DNA from: Microstegium vimineum
Taxonomy: Eukaryota > Streptophyta > Magnoliopsida > Poales > Poaceae
DNA: 64,000 bases
Direction of reading: 5' to 3'
NCBI GenBank assembly: GCA_022036555.1
Contig: CM039124.1
Coordinates: forward strand, 48,798,785 to 48,862,784
The number at the start of each line of letters is the position of its first letter. Position 1 is the first letter of the stretch. This document shows positions 54,901 to 64,000 of this stretch, one piece after another. A program made the translations under genes and the position numbers. The notes below the pieces were generated by a model. The model saw only the letters and a list, made by a program, of their open reading frames with translations, was not told the DNA's origin and ran no database searches.

Positions 54901-55381
54901 CGCGGCGGTGACGGGGTTGAGGGTGTCGGAGAAGCCACGGGAGCCTCCGGGGACGACGACGTGGCAGAGCCGAAGCCCCGCTCGGGGAGACGCCCGCCCT
55001 TGGCCCACAAGCGTGGGTCAAGCGGACCCCTAGGAGAAGGGGCCGTGTCGCCAACTGGGACCGGGGGTACGGTATCCGAGCCCCAGAGCTCGCACGACGG
55101 CGAACGCGTCGGAGCCGCTCGCGCCTCCTCCTGATCGCAGGCCAGAGACGCAAGCGGAGGGACCGTCGCCTGATCCTTGCTGGCTCCGGTGCAGCGGAGC
55201 TGCTGACGTCTAGGCCATGGGCGGAGGGGAAGACTATGAAGTCGCCCTGGTCCGTGGAAACGAACCCTAGACTGTCGAACCAGATGACGGTGGTGAACGG
55301 GAACGGTGGGATGGTGGAATCCATCTGAGAGAGTAGTTCGGAGTTGATCGACACGCGAATCCCCCTACCTGGCGCGCCAAC
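48915..55381 (-). pseudogene. Gypsy gag-pol polyprotein gene, broken
   Basis: Read from right to left: an N-terminal gag region (about 55300-54270) and a retrotransposon gag domain (53860-53500, with LWLADFRLACQLGG). A basic KKKKKK stretch follows at about 53240. The aspartic protease is at about 52720, with DGGSS where DSG or DTG is usual. Reverse transcriptase has YVDD at 51556-51567. RNase H lies at about 51350-50800. A second, archaeal-type RNase H is at about 50710-50330 (MYFDGSLMKTRAG, NNVAEYE, RGDSQLVIDQV). The integrase has HHCC (about 49950-49840), ITDNGTQFT (about 49560) and a C-terminal chromodomain-less tail to 48915. Breaks include frameshifts between gag and protease (about 53420) and elsewhere, TAA at about 52015-52017 upstream of RT, and TAG at 49470-49472 in the integrase core. 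Confidence 0.92.
55351..55380 (-). other. Gypsy primer-binding site region
   Basis: Read on the - strand, TTGGCGCGCCAGGTAGGGGG follows the LTR end (55382) after a base or two. It has the form of a tRNA 3'-end complement (TGG...). I cannot assign the tRNA with confidence. Confidence 0.65.
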
Positions 55382-56672
55382 TGTCGGTGTTATGACCCGG
55401 GGGTCAAGACCACCAACGAGTGAATTTGTATATCGCGTGCTCCCTCTCTTAGACGTGATGCTAGATGGACACAAGGTTTATCCTGGTTCGGGCAAAGAAG
55501 GCCCTACGTCTAGCGGGGGGAGGATGACTTGTATTATCTCGCACCCAAAACGTGCTCGTACAGGGGGGGTACAAGCTGTGTTACACGGAGTCGGCCACCC
55601 AAGGGGTCGATCGAGTGGCGGGGTGTGTGGAGTGTAGAGTGTCAGAGTCTGAACTAGGGTCCCTGGGAACGAAAGTCCGATCGTCCGACCTAGAGAGTCC
55701 CAAGAAGTCCCCCATACTCTACCTCGGCGTCCCCTTTTATAGACCAAGGGGAGGCCCGAGGGTACAGGGTCCTAACAGTAGCAGTATGGGTAGCGTATCT
55801 GCGGCTCAGTGTTGGCGGAGAGATGTTGAGTACTGTGGCGGTATGGCCTTCCCGTCCTTCTGGCGTCCCCGGTTATGGCGGCAGTAGAAGTCGTCGCAGT
55901 GCAATGTCCGCAGGCGGGCACGAGTCCCACGGCCGAAGCGGGACGGGGCGGATGGGACGGCTTCCGTACCGGAGTTGTTGAAGAGAGGGGGGTCGAGCCC
56001 CCCGGTCGAGGGAGGGGGTCGAGCCCTGCGTGGCTCTGTCGCGTTCCCGAAGTCGTCGTCGAGGGTCGCACTGTTCACTTTCCGAGGGGTACTGTTGGAG
56101 TCCGTACTCGCGTAGTGGCGACAGTGGCGGCACAGTTAACAGGAATCAGGGACCTGACGGAGAGTTGGCGGATTTGACAGCGGACGCGGGCGCCCATGTC
56201 GTTAGGTGGGTTCACTTTAACCCATGCCGGGAGCAGTTGGGTTAATCGAGCCCCTCGTCCGAGGGTCGTCCGCTCGACCCCTGGCCGAGGTAGAGGTCGA
56301 GGCGTCGACGGGGTCGGAAGGGTCGAGGTAGAGGTTGGGGGGTCGATCGTTCGACCCCTCGTCCGTTCTTCGTTTTCTCGAGGTGGAGCCGGGGGGGGGG
56401 GGGGGTCGTTCGCTCGCCCCCTCGGTCCGTCATCGAGGTGGAGCCGGGGGGTCGTTCGCTCGACCCCTCGTCCGTCGTCGAGGTGGAGCCGGGGGTCGTT
56501 CGCTCGCCCCCTGTCCGTGGCTTGTTGCCGCAGTTGGTGTAGAGGGGGCCCTCGATTGATGGGCCGCGTCTTACCGAGTAGTGGGCTGGTCCTTGCCTTA
56601 AAGATGGTTGCTATGTTTAGCGTTAATTTATCGAAGGGTTTAGGGTACCCCTTACTACCTTCGTACCCGACA
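55382..56672 (-). repeat. Gypsy LTR (5' LTR in element orientation)
   Basis: The + strand reads TGTCGGTG at 55382 and ends CCCGACA at 56672, followed by the AAAGT target duplication. It is longer than its partner mainly through a 16-base insertion near 55915 and a run of G near 56390-56405. Confidence 0.95.
55734..55741 (-). promoter_or_regulatory. TATA box of the gypsy 5' LTR
   Basis: TATAAAAG on the - strand lies before a GGGG run and corresponds to the TATA at 16534 in the other copy. It would drive gag-pol leftwards. Confidence 0.6.
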
Positions 56673-56825
56673 AAAGTATTAGTAGATTATTTATCAACTA
56701 TATTTTTCATAATATACCTATTTAATATCATAAATCTTTATAGTTTTTCATAATTCTTAGTCAAACTTGATATGCAATGACTTTCCAATATTCTTACAAT
56801 GCCTTATAATTTGGGGTTAAGGGAG
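56673..56825. mobile_element. Right half of the MITE split by the gypsy insertion
   Basis: It continues the element at 40658-40770 after the duplicated AAAGT and ends GGGAG at 56821-56825, followed by TA. Confidence 0.65.
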
Positions 56826-57060
56826 TATATATTAGAAATATTTATATTATTTTATATAATTTGTCAAAGTTAAAAAAAATGATTTTACGAAAAGTGAGAA
56901 TGAGTCCTATTTAGGAATAGAGAGAGTAGCTTAGTATACCAAGTTTAATTAAATATAAATTAAAAATATAGATATTTTTTATATTAAATAAACATCAAGA
57001 GATTAATTATGAAATATATTTTTACAACAATTTAATTTAGAGCCACAAATGTAAATACTA

Positions 57061-57314
57061 CTCCCTCTCGTCCATTTTATCTGGCACACTTTAGGATGAC
57101 ACGGTCTCCTAGATTATACTTTGATCATCCATTTACTTTATATTATATTATTTATGTTAAATATATAATCATTGGATGGTATAATTTCTTTTAAATCTAA
57201 TGGTATAAAGTTTGTGTTATAATATTTAAAAATTATTAGCCTAATTATAGATCAAAGTTTTTAAAGTTTGAATCTTGATAAACGTGTACGCCAGATAAAA
57301 TGGACCGGAGGGAG
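57061..57314. mobile_element. Stowaway-type MITE
   Basis: The 254-base element is flanked by TA (57059-57060 and 57315-57316). Inverted ends read CTCCCTCTCGTCCATTTTAT and, complementary, CTCCCTCCGGTCCATTTTAT, continuing through CTGGC. Confidence 0.88.
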
Positions 57315-57454
57315 TATTTACTATAAATCTAGTTAAATGTGAAACATTTTAACTGTCACACATACTATGATTATATTCTTTTCAGTTTACAGGTAATACT
57401 ACATTCATTGCTTCGACTTGCCCTATTCCATGCACCAACATTTTTTTAGCCTTA

Positions 57455-57725
57455 GGCTGTGTTTAGATGCCAGAGAAATATAAAAAGTTGTTGAAAAAAT
57501 AATGTAGTACTTTTCGTTTGTATTTGACAATTAGTGTCTAATCATGGACTGATTAGGCTTAAAAGTTTCGTTTCGCGAAGTTAAAGCAAACTGTGTAATT
57601 AGTTTTTGATTTTATCTACATTTAAGACTTCATACATATACTGCAAATTTGATATGACGAAGAATCTTCTTTTTACATAGTATCAAAGTTTAGGAATTTT
57701 GGGAACTAAAGACAGACTTAAACAA
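57455..57725. mobile_element. MITE-like element of a common grass family
   Basis: It begins GGCTGTGTTTAGATGCC and ends near GGGAACTAAAGACAG, with an AT-rich interior containing GACTGATTAGGCTTAAAAG. It resembles abundant panicoid elements that end GGCCTTGTTTAGTTC. The superfamily is uncertain (Tourist or hAT), and the ends are degraded. Confidence 0.55.
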
Positions 57726-58539
57726 AAGACACAGGAAAATAAGCTCGCGAGGTTGTGGCCGACAATGACATGATGGATTGACGATGTACTTTGGTATAGG
57801 ATGGGATCGACTCGGGCTAAAACGACATTGATTTATGGATATACCTACAATGACCACTATTGTAATACAGAGTCTCTAAATATCTATAAATTTCGTTTCA
57901 AGACGAATAAATTGACTAAATGTGTATTAAAAATATCAATATTTATAATATATAATTAGTATTATTGAAAAAATATGTGTAGCTAATTGTTTAATAAATT
58001 TATTAAGAGATACAGATTTTACATATATTTTCGTCAACAATGAGCGATAATTATTTGAGTACGCGCGGAGAGTGGCTTAATCCACTGAAAGGATAGTGCC
58101 CCGTCGTGTAGTCAAAAGCTGTCGACGCTGGAACTGTGGAAGGCTCCGCCGTGTAGCCCTAGCCGCCGGCGGAGCCCGTACAGGCAGTACTCGCGGAGCC
58201 GCCGACGGTCGATCACGTCACGTCACGTCACGTCACGTCACGTCGAGCTCGTCTTTAGCATGCCCCCGGCCCGGCGGCCCCGGCCCATGCACGGAAAATA
58301 AATAAACGAAGGTAGAAAAGCCAAGGAACAGTGGCGCGGGCGCAAGTCGCGGACGGACGGATACGGGGATCTTGTCGTCCTGATCCCACGCGGGCCCCGG
58401 CCTCCACTGCAACCCGGCCCCCACAGAGCACATATCATCCGCGCGCCCGCGCCTGTGACTTTTGTGACGACGCATTACGCTTTACCCGACGCATTACGAG
58501 AGGAAAAACAAATCAGAGGAATTCGACGAGGGCACCACC
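57726..58539. other. Upstream region of the threonine dehydratase gene
   Basis: 57726-58080 is AT-rich without a gene. From 58100 the sequence turns GC-rich, as expected of a grass promoter and 5' UTR. GAAAATAAATAA at about 58294-58305 is the only TATA-like stretch close to the gene. The transcription start is not determined. Confidence 0.5.
58214..58243. promoter_or_regulatory. Six tandem CACGT units (ACGT-core array)
   Basis: CACGT is repeated six times without interruption, ending before CGAGCTCG. Each junction gives CACGTCAC, and ACGT is the core bound by plant bZIP factors. It lies about 300 bases upstream of the threonine dehydratase start codon. A regulatory role is inferred. It may be just a pentanucleotide microsatellite. 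Confidence 0.6.
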
Positions 58540-61500
58540 ATGGCGGCCGCCGCCACCACCACAGCCTCGCCCTCAGCCTCCTTCCCCGCGGCCTCCCTCC
58601 GCCGCGACGCGCGCAGGCCCTCCTTCGTATCCGCCGCCGCCGCCGCCGCGGCGGCGGCGACGACGGCCTCTGAGGCGGGGCTGGCGGCCGTCCCGGCGCC
58701 GCCGCCGACGCCGTTGGTGCGGGTGGTGCCGGAGTCGCTGCAGAGGGAGAGCGGGTGCCTCGTGGCGGGCTTTCGGGAGCGCGGCGCGGCCGCCGCGGAG
58801 GATGGCGACGGGTTCGGGGACGCTTCCGCGGGGGAAGGAGGCGGCCCCGGCGCGATGGAGTACCTTACCAGCGTGCTGTCGTCCAAGGTGTACGACGTCG
58901 CAATCGAGTCGCCCCTGCAGCTCGCCACCAAGCTCTCCGACCGCCTCGGGGTCAACCTCTGGCTCAAGCGCGAGGACCTGCAGCCGGTAATCGACGACGA
59001 TGCGCGGCCCTTCGTTTCGTTTACTTACCCCCCGTCACCTTTTTTTAGGTTGGCTTGTGTTCATGGACGTCGCTGTTCGCCCATTTTTATTCCCAGAAAA
59101 CAGCATCATTTCTTGGAAATGCCGGGGTTTGGATGTTTCAGCTGCTACACGTGTTTGTGGATAGATTTGCACTCGCCAATGACCTGTCCAGTGTCATATC
59201 TTGGGAATTTGGGGGTTTACCTTGTACTGTCGTGTTATGTTGTGCACCGGGTTTCAACGGGATGCTTGGGTTCGCAGAATCGTGGGGATAGGTATTCAGA
59301 CATTCCCTTTAATTCTCTGCCTTGGCTTTGATACGTTCTTGTCACGCTTTCTCTGAGAATAGACGTTGCAGGATATTTTGCACTTTTGACTCAATTTATT
59401 ATCGCTGATACTAGGAGTGCTGAAACCTTCAGGTGGCTGCTTTTTCAGCTTACAGAGTCTGTGAAACTTGATTCCACAAGTCTATAGGAGCTTAGTTTCT
59501 TTAGAATCTGAAAGCTCAACAAGCTAGACTTGTGAACTGTAGCATGATTCAGGATCCTGAGAATCTGTACCTTGTCTGCTATATTTGTTTTTTTTTGTGT
59601 TACTAGCAACAGTAAAAACCACAACGAAGGGACGCTACATATTCTTTCGAGAAGAAGGAACCCTTATGTGCATATCAAAGATATTTTTCCCTATTTCCTT
59701 TTTAATTTTATTTGACTGTATTTAGCATTTATATGTGCTAAATTCCAAATTCATTGAAAACTACTATTCCACTTCTATGTTTTCTTTGCTTTCCTCAATT
59801 TTTTTTACTTGGTGTACAGGTGTTCTCATTCAAGTTGCGGGGAGCATACAACATGATGGCAAAGCTCCCCCGTGAGCAGTTAGTTAGGGGCGTCATCTGC
59901 TCCTCTGCTGGAAACCATGCCCAGGGCGTTGCTCTTTCCGCTCAGAGATTGGGATGTGATGCTGTCATCGTCATGCCTGTGACAACACCCGAAATCAAGG
60001 TTTTCTGATCTTTAGATGCTGAACTTAAGACACCCCTTTACATGATTCAGTTTACTTTAGTGCTCACTGAATAATAATGTGACACCTTAATTCCAGTGGA
60101 AGTCAGTGGAGAGGTTGGGTGCAACGGTGGTCCTTGAGGGGGACTCATATGATGAAGCTCAGTCATATGCAAAATTACGATGTCAGCATGAAGGCCGCAC
60201 ATTCATACCTCCCTTTGACCATCCTGATGTTATCACTGGACAAGGAACTGTCGGCATGGAAATTGTTCGGCAGCTGCAAGGTCCATTGCATGCAATATTT
60301 GTACCTGTTGGAGGTGGTGGATTAATTGCTGGAATTGCTGCCTATGTAAAACGGGTTCGCCCAGAGGTCTGCTTACCATTTTTTTTTCTTTTAAAAATCC
60401 TATGCTGAAGACAACAGAGTTTCTTTACATGCCTTCATGGAGACTGTCGTCTCTGATATTTTAAGTTCATTTTTAAGTTGATTTGTTTCATATTGGATCA
60501 ATCTTGTTGTAATTTCTTTCTGGATCTTACATTGGTTTCTTGTCAGGCTGATTTTTTTTTTCCGAATGTTTTTGAAACATTTTTCTTTGTACAGGTGAAA
60601 ATAATTGGAGTCGAACCCTCAGATGCAAATGCAATGGCATTATCCTTGTGTCATGGTAAGAGGGTCATGTTGGAGCATGTTGGTGGATTTGCTGATGGTG
60701 TAGCTGTCAAAACTGTTGGGGAGGAAACATTTCGCCTGTGCAAAGAGCTAGTAGATGGCATTGTTATGGTCAGTCGGGATGCTATTTGTGCTTCGATAAA
60801 GGTGAGAACTATACATGTGGGTGTTTTACTGAACACTGCTAAAAATTTTATAGTCTGAACTCACTTCGAGCTCAGTATACAATATTCAAGAAAAGGAAGA
60901 TAGTAATTTTGTTGCACTGCTGTAGTGGTCTGCCAATATAAACCACCCAATCATGAATTCTTTTAAGTTACATGTTCAAAACACTATCTAGGGGGAAAGT
61001 TGTATAATGTTACGTCATTAACTTGTAATCTGGCGTCAATTTCTGTGATGTGTAGAGTGTTGTCTAATTTAGTGAGGTGTTTGGGGTTGTATGGATGCAC
61101 AAATATTATGCAATGTCTATTGCATTCTAATCTTACATTCATGCTCCTACCATCCTTCTTCACCAATGCTGCATGTACGTGCATTTTGCTCCTTCTATAT
61201 CCTTGGTGCTGAAGCTGAAATATATCTTTTCATGTGTGCAGGATATGTTTGAGGAGAAAAGAAGTATCCTTGAACCTGCTGGTGCCCTTGCATTGGCTGG
61301 GGCTGAAGCCTACTGCAAATACTATAACTTGAAAGGAGAAAATGTGGTTGCAATAACTAGTGGGGCAAATATGAACTTTGATCGACTTAGACTAGTAACT
61401 GAGCTAGCTGATGTTGGCCGAAAACGGGAAGCAGTGTTAGCTACATTTCTGCCAGAGGAGCAGGGAAGCTTCAAAAAATTCACAGAATTGGTACGCTTTA

Positions 61501-62728
61501 TGAGGTAGTTCTGCTAACGCATAAGTTTAAGATCCATTTCCTGTCTTATGATTTCTCATCCTGCAGGTTGGCAGGATGAATATTACTGAATTCAAATACA
61601 GATACGATTCTAATGCAAAAGATGCCCTTGTTCTTTACAGGTACATATCAAGTTTTTCGTTTTTCTTTTTAATTATGTAACCATATCAAACTACCAAAAT
61701 TCTTTACCTTGACTAAGATATTTTTTTCCTTTATTTATCTGAGATTTTTATTTATTAGTATGTATATCAACAGTTAGCTTAGATGCTTCGGTTATTATTT
61801 GTTTTACAGTGTTGGCATCTACACTGACGATGAGCTTGGATCAATGGCGAATCGCATGGAATCTGCGAAACTGAGGACTGTTAACCTTACTGACAATGAT
61901 TTGGCGAAGGACCACCTGAGATACTTTGTAAGATGCATCTTTCACACTCATAGCTGTTGGCAAATTATTTTGTCAAACAGACCAATTGTAATTTTAGTTC
62001 ATTTTTAGTGCAAATGTGACAATAATGGACTGGATTTGCATTGTGCATAGGACACCTATCAAAATTGTTTTAGTTACCCCGCGTCCATTTTTGTGCAAAT
62101 ATTCTGCTATCTTGTTCGTGATTTCAGATTATCAATTTTTCAGATTGGAGGCAGATCAGAAATAAAAGATGAACTGGTTTACCGGTTCATTTTCCCAGAA
62201 AGGCCTGGGGCCCTTATGAAATTTTTGGATGCGTTCAGCCCTCGATGGAACATCAGCCTTTTCCATTACCGTGCACAGGTACATTATTAGTTTTTATCTG
62301 TAGCCTTCTTATAATAGTGTCTATTATGCAATCTCATAATTCGAAACGATGATCTTTTTTCTACTTCTTTGAAAGCCGGAGCCTGAACAGGAAAAAACAT
62401 CTATGCTCTTCAAATGATCATATGCCTCTTTCCATTTCATGAAAAAAAAGCATAGCCTTGCTGAAGTTGTTCTGGAACGTGTATATTACTTGTATTGTGG
62501 TTGTAAACAATGGAGAGAACCAACAAGGGCTGCAATCATATACATTTCCTCATCTGATCTAATTCTCTTGTGCAGGGTGAAGCTGGAGCAAATGTATTAG
62601 TTGGTATACAAGTGCCGCCAGCAGAGTTTGATGAATTCAAGAGTCGTGCTGACAATCTCGGATACGAGTACATGTCAGAGCACAACAATGAGATATACCG
62701 GTTGCTGTTGCGTGGCCCAAAGGTCTAA
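58540..62728 (+). CDS. OMR1: Biosynthetic threonine dehydratase (threonine deaminase), plastid
   Basis: The PLP enzyme converts L-threonine to 2-oxobutanoate and ammonia, the first committed step of isoleucine synthesis. Nine exons with GT-AG introns: 58540-58986, 59820-59999, 60097-60366, 60595-60801, 61242-61490, 61567-61640, 61810-61927, 62144-62278 and 62576-62728, giving 610 residues, the usual size of plant enzymes. The first 90 or so residues are Ala/Ser/Arg-rich, a likely transit peptide. The catalytic domain has KREDLQP, SFKLRGAYN (PLP lysine about K154), SSAGNHAQG (about 177-185) and the phosphate-binding GGGG loop (281-284). The C-terminal third contains two ACT-like regulatory regions (about 430-500 and 515-600, with FPERPGALMKF), which in this family sense isoleucine and valine. 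Exon 1 is very GC-rich, later exons are not. No break was seen. OMR1 is the Arabidopsis name. Confidence 0.96.
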
Positions 62729-63757
62729 TGTCATATGCCTTTGCTCCCATAAGTTGGTGGCACTTTTCAAGGAAGATTCCGCTCCAAGGTAGAAGGTGCA
62801 ACTTTCTTCTAAAGTTGAAATGAAGCCATCACCAAATGTAGCTTCAGTGTGCCATCTGTTTACTCAGTTATCAGTTGGATCATGTAGTGTATCAGTTGTG
62901 TATCTTTGTTGTTGTGCTTCGTGATCTTAATTTATCAGTTTGCGACACCTAGAGTTTGTCAAATAATGATAACCAATATGTTATCTAAATGTCCAATAAT
63001 AATTATGTAATTGTGATTTGGGCTGCATCACTGTTGTAAAGTGTAAACCCTTGTCTCTCTGCAATATTGAGTTATGAACAAATTTGAGTAAGTTGTGAAT
63101 GTTCTTTCTTTTTTATGTATAGCAAGAGTTGTAACTGAAAATTGGATGAAGGCATATTAAACCTCCGTTGCGCCGTTTGCTGTTGTCTAAAGTTCAAACT
63201 ACGAGAAAATCTTTCGTTTTATTAGCATTCTCAGCCTTGCTCGATGTGCTAAAGTTTGGCTTAGGCTGATTTTTGTTCGCTGAAAAGTAGTGCTGAAGTG
63301 ACCCTCATGTAAAGTAAACCGTGTCCATGACTCATGTAAAGTAAACCGTGTCTCCCAGATTTTATTTTACAGAATGCGTATCATGTGACAAGAAACTGAG
63401 AATGTGTGGTCCTAATGTTCTGTTACATTGTTTCGATTGGATGGATGGTGCCATGGTGAGAGAGCGATACCGTGTCAGTCGTATGGTCCATTGATGTGTA
63501 CTTGTAATGCCATTACTCAGAGTTGCAGCGAGGAAACGGTGGGGCGACTGATAGTTTTAACGTCGATTGGTGGTTAAGGTCGACTACTGGAGTCACTTGT
63601 CACGGACAGTAACATTTCCTGGAATGAATGTATCAATAACCTAGACCTAGAGGACTTGTTTTCCTTTATCTTGCATATTGACCTGTTGTCCCTGCTAAAT
63701 CACTGACGCCACCGCTCTGGAGTTCAATTAGCATAAATCACGAAATAAAATTACAAT
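62729..63757 (+). other. Threonine dehydratase 3' UTR and downstream sequence
   Basis: The 3' UTR probably runs to between about 62950 and 63070, where AATAAT and ATTATGTA-type signals occur. Further right, CATGTAAAGTAAACCGTGTC is repeated at 63307 and 63332. A segment at about 63272-63300 (TTGTTCGCTGAAAAGTAGTG) resembles part of the insertion at 39073-39219, so it may be a MITE remnant. No gene is seen. Confidence 0.5.
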
Positions 63758-63798
63758 TCACTGCAAATCAAGCTCTGTCGCCACCGCTCCATCCAGCT

Positions 63799-64000
63799 TC
63801 AGCGTAGCTGTTGCTGAAGCGTCACTTTCAGGCTCACGCACTGACGCACCACGGCACCAGCCAGGCAGCCACCAGGAGGGTGCATGCCAAGGCTGCTGAT
63901 ATCCAACGGCCCCCGATCCATAGCCCCGGTCCATTCGAGCCAATCCCGACTAACGTCCTCTACGCGTTCAAATGTCCATACGACACATACCATCTGGATG
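63799..64000 (-). other. Possible end of a - strand gene entering from the right
   Basis: On the - strand a frame is open from the window edge to a TGA at about 63799 and contains FERVEDVSRDWLEWTGAMDR. A second frame in the same stretch is also open. The segment is more GC-rich than its surroundings, but nothing identifies the protein. Confidence 0.2.

Larger units (their letters stand above)
40771..56672 (-). mobile_element. Complete TAT-lineage Ty3/gypsy retrotransposon (Grande/Retand-like)
   Basis: The 15,902-base element has LTRs of 1260 (40771-42030) and 1291 bases (55382-56672) and a perfect target duplication AAAGT (40766-40770 and 56673-56677). Read on the - strand it carries gag, protease, reverse transcriptase, RNase H, a second archaeal-type RNase H and integrase. 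Before the 3' LTR there is a large gene in the opposite direction. Two RNase H domains and the antisense gene are marks of the TAT lineage. LTR termini are TGTCGG...CCGACA when read from 55382, but the outer end at 40771 reads TATCGG. LTRs differ by roughly 2% plus a 16-base indel by eye. Stops and frameshifts in pol make it defective. Confidence 0.95.

Overview
This window is nuclear DNA from a grass (Poaceae), probably a panicoid. The evidence is spliced genes with GC-rich first exons, a Sirevirus-type Ty1/copia element, TAT-lineage Ty3/gypsy elements with an extra antisense gene, and Stowaway- and Tourist-type MITEs of kinds common in grasses. There is no bacterial-style gene density. No rRNA, tRNA or CRISPR array was found.

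Layout. 1-12301 is a Sirevirus-like copia element on the + strand whose left end lies outside the window. It carries gag, pol and a further proline/glutamine-rich ORF, with an LTR on each side. It sits inside a TAT-type gypsy element, of which only the 3' part (12302-16920) is visible. 16921-31042 is a mosaic without a confident intact gene. It holds exon-like fragments on the - strand, a 41-42 bp minisatellite, a diverged inverted repeat, GC-rich modules with a shared border, and a 3.5-kb element that looks like a solo LTR. 31106-33424 is an intron-free P-class pentatricopeptide-repeat (PPR) gene. 33425-40770 is intergenic DNA with MITEs and, at about 38795-39545, a broken inverted copy of part of the threonine dehydratase gene. 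40771-56672 is a complete 15.9-kb TAT gypsy element on the - strand with a perfect 5-bp target duplication. It landed inside an older MITE. 58540-62728 is a nine-exon biosynthetic threonine dehydratase gene. Its promoter region has six tandem CACGT units.

How the parts relate. Only two host genes look intact: the PPR gene (probable organellar RNA factor) and threonine dehydratase (first committed step of isoleucine synthesis, in plastids). Almost everything else is retrotransposon sequence, nested in layers: copia in gypsy, gypsy in MITE, solo LTR in an exon-like fragment. The retroelement genes carry premature stops and frameshifts. In two cases that can be compared directly, and in several inferred ones, the stop arose by C-to-T change. 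The least ordinary features are the inverted, intron-containing threonine dehydratase fragment, the multi-exon antisense gene in both gypsy copies, the duplicated hairpin plus polypurine tract beside the gypsy LTR, and the palindrome-rich copia LTR. I found no wholly new system that the sequence alone would support.
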